Assembly (NCBI RefSeq): GCF_030463565.1
Contig: NC_134652.1
Location: forward strand, 14,423,397-14,487,396
Reading direction: 5' to 3'
Length of the DNA: 64,000 nt
DNA from: Pelecanus crispus
Taxonomy: Eukaryota > Chordata > Aves > Pelecaniformes > Pelecanidae
The notes below the pieces were generated by a model that ran no database searches, was not told the origin of the DNA, and worked only from the letters and a program-made list of their open reading frames with translations. Positions 27,765 to 38,900 of the stretch are shown here, piece after piece (the first letter of the stretch is position 1; the number at the start of each line of letters is the position of its first letter). Made by a program: the position numbers and the translations under genes.

Positions 27765-29842
27765 GGCTACTCCACTCCCCTTTGAAAAATGTCTGTAATA
27801 AACTTTATTACCATTGCACACAATACCTAACTTCTAAAATTGCAAGAGGGGTTTGAATGTCCCACCTCAGACTGGCTTAGCATCCTTGCCAGTGTGCTGC
27901 ACTGCAGTCAGGTGGAACAGGGGGAACCCTGCAGCGTTGGGCTTATGTGGAAGGCACAGATCTGAGCATACCTTGCAAAGCTGGGTGGCTATTACTGTCC
28001 TGCTTTTCAGTACTATACAGAGAGGAAGCAGTGTGCACAAGTGTGGCAGCGCTAGACCTCTCCTGGTTCCTAGTGCCATTAAGCTCTGCAAGTTCCCTGT
28101 TTTTGTGGGTGCCACAAGCACACTACAACCTTTGTGTTCCCTGCCAAAAACACTGGCAAAGCCAACAGTGCTGACATCTAGACAACAGCTTCCAGCATCT
28201 GTTTTTAGGGAAGGAGCTTCCAAGAACGATTCTATGATTCTATGCTTCCACTGTTGATACAATAGGGAAGAGTAGCAGAGATATTGCCTTTCCTTGGAGT
28301 CAATGACCAGGAGCCCTTCCATTGCAGGGGACTGTCATCCTGCTGGAGGAGGAACTCTCCTAACGCATATAGCTCACGTCTTGCATATGTCTTGGAATCA
28401 GCGCCCTGGATAATCCCTTGGAAATCCCCAGTGTTAGCACGCACTGCAAGGGTTGGATAGTATCCTGCTGCCAAGATTGTGTAAGGACTTGGATGTGGCC
28501 TCAGGAGCCCCATTTACAGGGCTGCTTAGCCAAGCTCAGGGTCTGAGTTGCAGAGAGTGAGGGCTGTGGGCACTGTGGGTGTTCTCTGCAAAGTTCAGCT
28601 GAGTCTGTGATAGGAGGCTAAAGTGGCTTGTCTTATAGTGTGCCTTCTACACTCAAATTGTTCCTGTCCAGCTCTGGGAATAGTGGGAGCTGCTCAAAGA
28701 CAGAACTCAATCTGAACTAAAGATATTCCTGCAGATTCTCTGCTGCATCCTGCCTTGTATTATTATTTATGCATAGGCAGTACAAGCGTAGCATCAAGGG
28801 GGCTACTTGGTAGACACTTTGCAGAAGGGTAAGTGTAATCATGAGGATCAAACTCAAATGGCAGCTGAATTGGAGGGCACAGTCTTGGGTTCTGTCTCAA
28901 GCTGGGCTCTAAAACTTGGAAGGAATTTTGCCCAAAGCTTTTTTTTTAGACTCAGCCTGTGAAGTGTGTGGTTTTTGGTACAGCTGGGCCTTCAGTTTTA
29001 AGGAGTCTTCAAATACAGTGGAGAGTTTTGGCCTATTATCACCTTGTGTGCAAATTAAAATTCCTTTCTTCTCGTTGTTTGCGGCTGCACAAGATGAAAT
29101 GTTATCTTAGAGAGACTAGGAGTGAGCAACTGTATATTTCCTTTTGACAGAAGTGTTTTCTCTTCTAGCTGATGTTTCTTTTCCACAATCACAACGTTTC
29201 TTTGTGGTATTCCTGCCTTGGCAGACAGTCATACCTCTGCTAGAGATTGTAATTTTGACACGAGAGGGATCCAAGTCATGAAGAAGAGTATACACAGCAT
29301 TCACAGCAGTGATTCCAATACTGTGTAGTCTGACCTGAACTGGCATTAAATTAGATCAGATTCCAAAGCCACAGACAGGGCCTCCAAACCGTCTCTGCTC
29401 TGCCTGTAAAGCAAGATAAAGCACTTCTTACCATAAGTTCCTTGCTGCTGAAAATAGCCAGTTTAAGGTACCTCCAGTGGTTTTCTGCTTCACTAAAGTC
29501 AGTGTAGTGCCACGAAGTCTGGATATAAATCCAGGTCTAAACTTCTCCAGCACTGAGTGGATTTGCTTCAATTGCCCCTATCTCACCTGTTGGCTTTACA
29601 ACCCGTCCTGCTGTTTCAGCTCTGCTGCATCGTGCAGCATCCAGTTTTGTAAGCAAGTGGTGCTGGTCTATTAGTAATACTCACATGGCTCTGGAAAGGC
29701 ACTGTAAACTCCCTGGCAGACATGTCTTCCAGGCAGTCTAGTCCCTAGCTGAAGGGAGAAAAGCGGTGGCACTTGTGGGGAGCTGTTGTCATCTCCTACT
29801 ATTCACAGAGCTCTGAGTGCAGTCTCTCTGCTTTCCCTGCAG
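27765..29842. other. Probable promoter-side or intron 1 sequence of COL17A1
   Basis: Two kilobases directly upstream of the start-codon exon. The human gene has an untranslated first exon, so one may lie here or further left, but I could not identify it. There is no CpG island, which fits a tissue-restricted epithelial promoter. A 20-base orphan CR1 tail occurs at 28226-28245. Confidence 0.45.
28226..28245 (+). repeat. Orphan CR1 tail remnant
   Basis: The sequence AACGATTCTATGATTCTATG is identical to the junction of the CR1 terminal block and its tail, but nothing upstream of it resembles CR1. It is either an extreme 5' truncation or a short gene-conversion or microhomology patch. Confidence 0.55.
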
Positions 29843-29908
29843 GTGGCAATGGTATGGATTCTGTAACGAAGAAAACGAGGCAAGATGGATCAGAAGTTAC
29901 TGAAAGAC
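29843..29908 (+). CDS. COL17A1: COL17A1 coding exon 1 (start codon exon)
   Basis: Encodes residues 1-18 ([18 protein letters not shown]) from the ATG at 29854. The acceptor is ctttccctgcag and the donor is gtaagg. Eleven bases of 5' untranslated sequence precede the ATG and contain a second, out-of-frame ATG at 29849. Confidence 0.94.
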
Positions 29909-32900
29909 GTAAGGAGAACATTTTTTATTTTTACGTCACACCCCAAAAATCCCAGAAGCAGATGCCCAGTTTTGTAAGGGATTGAATGCTGACCAGAGGT
30001 CCAGAACTAAATTCTGCACCTGTCCCTGGTCTCTCTGTTGAAGTCAGAATAAGGAATAGAATGGGCCAAGATCAGACATTTAGAGACATGTAGCATGACC
30101 TGATTGTTTAACCACAGGTGATTGACCTGTGCTAACATTTCTAGCCAGTAGTGCAGACATTTGGATTCTCCTCCAACCTCTGATGTCAATGCCCTGTGTG
30201 GCCTAGAAAATGTTCTTCAGATATCTTTTTTGGCTGTGTGTAAAACAGAGGATAAGTTTCCTGCTGGCATTATGGGAGTTAGCTAGTAGGAAGCTAGTAA
30301 GGAGTCTGACCGTGGGCTTTGCTGTTACAGCAATGGTTGTAGTTCAGAAGTGCCCAGAAATAATAATACTTCCATGTTTTACAGAGATCTTGTAAAGAAA
30401 AAAGGTCTTTCATGGCAGTGATGTTCTTAGTTACTGTAGAGTTAGAAAGGCCTGCAAACAAACGTACAGCATTGTGTGCTAATGACACTGTAGCCCCCAG
30501 GAATTCTGGTGTTAAGGCACTTTTCTTTAAATGAGTCGATCTTTGAATGAGCCATGCTCCTCCACGGAAATTAAGTAGAACATTGATCTTGTTTGGCTAT
30601 ATTAACATGCCGTTACTTCTGCACCCTTTTCTTTCCTCAGTTATTACAGAGACTGTAACCACAAGACTGACGTCCTTACCACCCAGTAAGTAATTGTCAG
30701 TCATTACATTACTTCTGCTCAATGTTCTGTGCCCCTCCATGCTATTTGACTGCATTATTTCCATAAATCCCTGCGTGCAGCAGGTCTTGTTGCAGAAAGA
30801 CTTGCACCCAAAGAGAAGCTATTTTCATAAATGTCTGTCCCAAAATACTTGTTAGTGAAGAGAAGGTGCAGTATGTAGAAAGCCATCTGGGTATTGTCAG
30901 AAATAAAGCTGCACAGTCCACTAAGACTGGTAGACCAGACTCTCCGAAGGCTTAAGCCCAGATATAGGGTCTCCAGTGGTGACTGTCTTCTTGGGGACGG
31001 GGATCAAAAGGGATGGGTCTGCAGCCTCCACTGCTGGGGCTGCAGTGTATTCCCCTGTCATCTTAACCAGTTGATGACAGTGAGTGAATCTTTTTGGGTA
31101 ATATCAGATGTCACAGGTGATTTCTGCCTCTGTAGGGAAGTACAAGTACCAAGTAGGGAAGAATCCTCCATGCTCTTTATACTGACGTATTCTTGATTAG
31201 CTTGCTGCAGCTGAGTTGGAAAGGAATTGCATTGTCATTTCATTTATGATGAGGGTTAACAGGAGTATCCTTCAGTCCACGTGTGGAGCAAAACTTGAAT
31301 ACAGACCTGCTGGGTCTGCAGTGTGAATGCTTATCTGCTCTGCTGCGACACTTCTCTGCGGTTCTGGTATCTCGCCAGACATGAAGCTATACTTGTAATT
31401 GAGTGTGAGGACAGTCTTGCAGCGTCCTTGCTCTTCTCATATTTTACCCTTAGAGAATGTCTCACTTTGTGCTTATCTATTCCAGAAGGAGGGAGCAGCA
31501 GTGGGCTCAAAGCATCATCCCACACTGGCGGGAGCGGAGTGGAAAAGAGGTCTTACACCCATGGCAGCAGCTATGTGACTTCAAGTAAGGAATCAATACA
31601 TTGCACAGTGAGGAAACAGAGAGCAAAGGCAGGATAAATGGTCTGAGGAGAGGTTCAGGGCAGGGAAGTAGGATGAACCAGAGGTAAGGAAAACAGGGTT
31701 TATGAAAGTGGAAATGGCAAATACTCAAAGAAAAGGTATTCCTTCCCTAAAGTTGGGTGTGAGGATGGGTGAGTAAATGGCAAAATTCACATTTTCCACA
31801 GGGAAAACTAGATTTCAGGAGAACAACATCGAAAAATGCCGTTCCCACTGTTGTTAAGAAGCCATTTGGAAACCAAATTTCCCTTCTTTCAGGATCTCCA
31901 AATCACAGTCTTTCTGACCATTTTTGTTCAAAAGACAGTTTTGATTAATCTTTTTGTTGATCTTGCTGAGGATAGAATACTATTAAAGAATTTCCTAGAT
32001 ATTATTTTCTTGTGTGTGTGTGTCTGTGGCTTTAGCACTTGGAACAGTCTGCCAGATTTTCTGGACATGCTAAATTAGTATGTGCTGTCTACTCCATAAA
32101 AACAGGGTTCTTCTCTAACAGCATTCTTTGGTCAGCTGCTAAATTGTCATAGCAAAGGTTTCTGAAGAATAAACTTCTTAGCCAGGATTCTGGCACACCC
32201 CTCTCTCTGTCCCCAGTGCGACAGACTGTATAACATTTAGAAAACATTCTCCATGCTCCAAAAGAGCTGACAAACCAAAGGGAGTGAGTGCTCAACAAGA
32301 GAATTAGCCATACCCAATAGATATGACAGACACCTCCATACCAATTAAAGGCCAGAGTGTGGAATCTCTTTGCCTCGGGGCAGATGTGAACTAACTCCAG
32401 TGAAGATGTCTGTCTAATTGTCTGGACTGGCACCAGTCTGAGAACTGAACCCAGCCCTACAAACTCAGACAACTCTGCAGGATTGCTGTCTTCCTTGTTA
32501 TTTCTTTTCAGTGTGTGGAGGAAAAGATTCTTAACTTCAGAGATAATGAGTTCTTGAAGTTTCACAGAGCATTTTCTAATCTCTGCTCTCCCACTCCGCT
32601 TGCAGAATGCCTCCAACAGAGGCCTACTTGTCACAGTGGTTCTTTCTGCTGAATTAAGTGGAAAAGTTACAGAACAAAACAGGTCCTTGTAGAGGGGAAA
32701 GTTGGCAAGAAAACATCCTGTTGAGATCACAAGGACATGCTCTTTTTGCAGTGATGGGTAAAACAATATCCAGTCTGATCCTGCTGATCAGTGTGGATAT
32801 ATTGCACTTATCACAGGTCTCCCTTTTTGCTGCAGTCTGATCATACTCCAGCATTAGATTTCATGCAAAAGCATGAACACATTAGTTATGGCTGCTCAGT

Positions 32901-35900
32901 TCTTTCTCCACAGCACTGATGTGAATTAGGAAGGGAAATTCTTTCCTCTGTCTAAATATAAGAGCCACTATAGCCTCCAGGCTGCCTTGGGCCTGACGCA
33001 CACCTCAATCACTTCTCCAGGAAATGGGCTGACTAAGGCATGACTAAGTGAGAGTGTAGACAGCTGCTTTGGAAGGAAAGTAGACTCATCTCTGCTTTCC
33101 CTTATCTCATGAACTGCATCCTTCAGCACTTTGAGTTTGGATTAACAATCTCCCAGTTTTTGTGGCCTGTGTCATATAACACTTGAGTTTACAGGTGGAT
33201 CTGTGTCCAAACCAAAACCCAGCACTATCCAGAGCCAGATTTATTCCTGCTCAGGGGAGATGGATCATTCATCCCCCTAGGTCAAAACCTGTCAATTGAC
33301 AAGATTTGTTTTGAAACCACAAAGATAACCAATACTCTTCTCTGCACTGAATGCTAAGGACAGTCAAAGTTAGACCGAAATGTCGTTCTTGCCCATCTCT
33401 TGTTGTGAGGTACCAATGCAAATTTGTCCGGCTCGGAAGACAGTAGCGTAAAGCACCCAGGGCATCCAGGGCATATCTTCAGTTTGCTGAGGGCATTTTG
33501 TTTTACCTATAGGTGGAAGTGGTAGATTGAATTCTTCATCATCAACCTCCGGCTTCAGACAAACCCAGTCTCCCAGCTCTACTCTCACCAAATCACCTGG
33601 CTCAACATTTGAAAGAAAAACCTATGTCACCCGCCATGCAACATATGAAGGTATCACAGAACATGCCATAGAAAGGAGGCAATGTGTAGTGTGCACTCTG
33701 AGGTCACATTAATGCAGGATTGTCCCAAATAGCACAAGAATCCCATTGTGGTTTTGCTAGGAAATAAGCCATGAGGGACACATTTTAATGATTAAGTCCT
33801 ATTTATAGTAATGCTCATTCCTAAAAGTAGTTGTGGCATATTTTTGTTGAAAGACATTAGCAGCTCTTTCATGTAATCCTGAATAGCTTGTCTTTTAATG
33901 GAAATGTTTGTTACCCACTGGGATTAGACAGATACCAGGAAGACATGTTTTGAAAGCTTTTAATGATCATAGAATCATAGAATCATTTAGGTTGGAAAAG
34001 ACCTTTAAGATCATTCAGTCCAACCATTAATCTACACTACCAAGTCCACACTAAACCAATCAAGGGTAGACTAGACTAAACCATGTCCCGAAGTGCCACA
34101 TCTGCCCATTTTTTGAACACTTCCAGGGATAAATCTTGTGTAAAGTATTAATGAACACCTTTCTGTTCTTTTCAGGGAGCTCCAGTGCCAACTCTTCTCC
34201 TGAGTTCCCCAGAAAAGAGTTTGGTATGTTCTTTTTAGAGCTGTCCTTCTGAACATTATGGCAAGGGCATGTGAGTTGGTGACTATGGTGGCTTTTTGCA
34301 CACTGCTGTGTCTTGCTCTATCTACGCTGCTTCTGACAGCCAGTGCAGCTCCATGACTTCGGAGGAGTTATTTGGGATTTATATTAACAGCTGACAGCAG
34401 GGTCTCTAGCTGTTATATATTCAAAGAGAGGGTGCATACCATATATCTGCTACCCTCAAGTCCTTTTGTATTGTTCCCCATATGGCATAGGACATGGACA
34501 GGAGAACATAGACATGGGATGCTTCATAACGTTTCCTCCCCGCCACCACCAGAGCTGGGAGAACAGCTCCAAGCGAGAAAGCCCAGACTCTTAGGATTCT
34601 GAGCCATTGCTGGATATACTTTTCCAGTAGCTCTTTTCTAGGCTTCAACATGTTTATATGGAAAGGTGAATTGTCTATCAAATGATATATTTATAGTGAA
34701 CATTGTCAGCAGGTATGAGCTTGCCCTGTCCAAAGTCTGAGCTGCTGATTTTACTCAGTGCAGATCATGAAACAATATGATCAGGCCATCTTTCTGGCTC
34801 AGAGAGGAGGCAGGGTTTCACAGTGTCCAACCCTGGTCAGTGGGGTAAACAGGCCTATTAGCTTCCTTCTGGCCTGTTGAAATGGGAGATCACCATCCAT
34901 GAACAACATTTATGTGTACAAAAAGAAATAGCAGTTGGTCCAGAAATGCTAAAGGTGCTACTTGTTCTTTAAGATACCTTACGGTCTAAAGGGGGCCTGG
35001 TAAAAACTCTTAACGGTTGAATTCCCCAGTCTGTGCCCCAAGTAAAGAAGGTTATTGTCTGAATCTGAGCACTCTGAGCAAGATCCATGTGTTAATTTTC
35101 AGAGATGTCACAGGCAGCAAAGCCTAATATTGCTTTTCTCTCATTGCTGTTCACAGCATCTGCCTCCACGAGAGGGAGAAGCCAAAGTCGAGGTGAGTAA
35201 TACTGTTCTTTTAGAAGCCTCCTTTGTTTTCTTTAGTATTATTCAGGGTGTGTTAAATGGACCTATTCCTTAGCTGAAATCAACCAGTTTAAGGGTACAG
35301 CAGTCAGATGAGGTACATGGATTTACACCACTGCAGTTGTGTGCCATTTATCTATAAGCAACTGCTTAAACAAGCTTGGTGTAAAAAATGACCCCAGTAA
35401 AACTCATGGCAGTTTGGACGGTGTCAGGAAGGAGGATCTACTTGGGGACCTGGACCTCTGGGGGCATAGGACATAGTCTTCCATCTTGTCTGTTCACTAC
35501 CATAAACTCAGTCCATCCATGCTCTGTGACCCACCTCCGACATATTTCCAGTAATTGTATTCATGTTCCTCCTACTGCGATCTGTCTTACAAACCATAAG
35601 GCCATACCCTGAAATGATGTCATGCTGGTAGTAAGGAGATGATGAGGAAATTATGGACTTGCTGTGGTCTGTTTAGCCAGATCACTGTAAAGCTCTGCAT
35701 TGTTTAAATCATTCAGCCCTTCTAATAATTTATTAGCAGTGTTGGGGAAAGCAGGATTATATTGCTAAGTAAGAGTGTAATATCTGTTCCCAGTTGCTTG
35801 AAGAGGAAACTATAATGTCACTTTATCCAAGTTAATTTTAGCAGTGGATATAAATCAAAGTGTGCTCTTGTACACTCCTCCTGGAGAGTGTCACAGTTAT

Positions 35901-38900
35901 CAATTATTCCACCTCAGATCTTCACAGTCTCCTCTAGCACACTACACACCTGAGCTCCCAGCAGAACTAGGCCACACATAATAAAACAGACACTAGAGAA
36001 TCAGTTCCAGCTTCTCATATTACTTCAGAAAATAATTCCAATCCATCAGCTTCTCCACATGAATGCCAAATCTAGTGTTTCTTTTATAGTGCATGCACTG
36101 TCAGATTTCGTCTTGAGGAGCATGTCACATGTCCTGGCTAGCCAATTTGCTTGTGGATAGCAAGCTTAAAGGCTTGCCCCAACCAGATCACATTAACTCT
36201 ATAGTCTCTTGTGCTGGACAGCAAAAGTCAGTAACAAGATCAAGTATGTGGTGAAAATGTTGGCTTAAAACTGGCCTGGTTACATTCAGTGAGCAAAAAG
36301 AGAAGTCAGCAGGTTGTGAGAGACTAAATTGTACTGCCCATTGTAGACATGACAGTGTGACTTTTGCCCAAGAAGTAGTAGGGAATTTGTGTATTTAGTA
36401 AGCTTCTTTTGGCGCTTTAGGTTTTTGTCCAGAAGGACAATAATAATAATAATAATAATTGTGATGAGTGGGAATATCAGTGTGATTGAGGACTGCATAA
36501 TTAGGCCTTCTGTATGTCTGGCAGTAACAATGCTATTGACTTCAACAGAGGCCCTCAATGAGTAAAATATAGTTCTCTGGAATTAAAAGTAGCAAAATGT
36601 GACCCCAAAACAAAAAGTCGCCCAAACCAATTTACAACAATTCACATGGGCCATGAGTGCTGCTCAGATCAAGCAGCAAGACAGCAAGATAGAATACAGA
36701 CAGCAAGAAGGAAGGAATTCAATTCAGCCTAAAAATTCATTCCCAGCCCAGCGCACAAATGCATCTTACTCCATATTCATGATCTGTTTTTTCTCTTCCC
36801 AGAGAGTGAAATACGGGTCCGACTGCAGAGTGCATCTCCCTCTGGCAGATGTAAGTGCCATGGCTTTTATTCCAGCAGGATCAGGTATAAGATAGAGGGT
36901 GTTTCTGCTCTGGGTATGTCTGCAGTGTCTCTGGGCCCCAGTCTTCATGATGACAGATAGCAACATGTCATTCTTTTTTTCCTGTTAAGAACATTCGTCT
37001 CCCTTTTCTGAACAAGGAAGCATGCTGTGGGTTAGATGGTGGTTTTGCAAGGATGTAATTGTACTTAGTCTCAGAAATGAGGCCCTGAAGCTTTGTTATT
37101 AAGTAAGTGGCACCCCCAGAAGGCACCCCCAGAAAGTACAACTTCATAAACATACAGGTAAATTCCACTGAATGATTTAGCCAGGGCAAGATTACAGATC
37201 AGTGAAACAATGGCTTTTGAGTGAGTCTGGACACTTGCTTTTCTTGCCAGGGACAGAGCTGGATGATGTGAAACGTTTGCTGAAAGGAAGTCGATCAGCC
37301 AGCTGCAGCCCTACTCGATCACCGTCAAGTACACTCCCGATACCAAAAAAGGCTGTGGTGGAGACAAAGATGGTTACTGAGAGCTCTCAGTCAGGTACTT
37401 GGCAGAGGATGGTTAGCAATGCTGGAGCCATTGCAAACATTATTTGCCATAAAAACACCCAGTTGCTAAGAACATCTGAGTAAGAATACATGGTCTCTGT
37501 CCCAGACAGTGGTGGTAATACAGAAAAAGGGTCAGAATGTTGGAGGGCTGTCCAGATGTTGCCCTAACAAGAGCCATCTTGGGTAACTTTCTAGTGGCTT
37601 GTCTGATTTCCATAAAAATAAGCCAGTTCCTGCTGCCACCAGCTTTAATTCAGGGATGCTTCTGGCAGAGACAAGAGCTCTAAGCAAACATGCCTTAGAG
37701 CAACGTGATCTCTTCTCTTCAAGCAAGATGGAGATAGCCCTGAGGACAACATTTGGGTCAGTGTTTGATTTATTGGGCACACCACATTGTTCAGACATCA
37801 GTAGAACTTGATAATAATAGATGTGGTACTTAAAATACTATAACCAGCTTTTATTATTTATAAGCCTCACCACCGTGCTTGAGGCAGTGGTATTCACATT
37901 CACTCCACTGTCCTCCACCAGTATCTAGGGACAAGCAATACCTTTTTTCTTGCGCATTGCTCAAATCCTGTCTAAAACTGGGAATTTTAGTCCAATACCC
38001 TAGTGGACCAATCAGAGCCACATGTGGGAAGCAAAAGTCATATGTCCCATGGCCCAGGATGATTTATTAACAGACTGGTGGACCAAAGTGGTTTGTTCTG
38101 GTATCATAGCATCTACAAGCAATGAAATCTCTTCAAGGTGTTTTCTGAATGATCATGCTATCAGGTCAATCTTTATGCCGTTGGTTAAAATTCAGGTGGG
38201 CTGTAATCAGCTGGCATTTGAGATCAGTTATACCATGTTAACCTGGAGTCATTGTGTTGACTCCACAAGGGTAATTGAAATTTAAAGCAGATGAAGTTGT
38301 TTGCCATGTAAACCTGCAATGCATGCTAAGCCACAAGCCTGGTCTCATTGAAAACTACTTCTGTTTGATTGGTGTTTTTACAGTGTCGGGAACATATGAC
38401 ACAACCATAGTGAATACCACCCTCCCATCATACATGTGGTCCTCCACTCTGCCTGCTGGGTCTTCCCTTGGCGGATACCATAACAGCTCTTCCTTGATCA
38501 ATGCTATGTCTCACTCTACAGGATCAGGTATGCTTCCAAGCCCAGGCTTGAAGGATGTAACTCCATACTGAAACTGGGTCAACAGCAGTGCTTTTTTATG
38601 GACAGCAAGAAGAACTAAAATGATGGAAGAATCAAGATGGCAGGGGATATGCTTGAATTTTCTCTGGATTTCTGTAACTTGATGCTTTCTGCTTCTACAC
38701 TGACTGTAATTGAAAATCCTTCTTTGTGAGGATCTGTTGCTAAACTTTAATGATAGCTTTATCAATGATGTCAGGCTCACATTCCCTATCAAAACTAGGT
38801 TTAGACTCTAGTTAACATTGGATTATCCTGGCCCATTGTAAGAACAACTGGGCCTAACCCTTCAGTCGTCATACACTAGAGATGTAATCAACAAGTGTTG

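Noticed and set aside
32089..32766. 225-codon minus-strand open frame inside COL17A1 intron 3
   Set aside because: No family resemblance and no promoter or poly-A context. Open frames of this size are expected by chance in a window this long.
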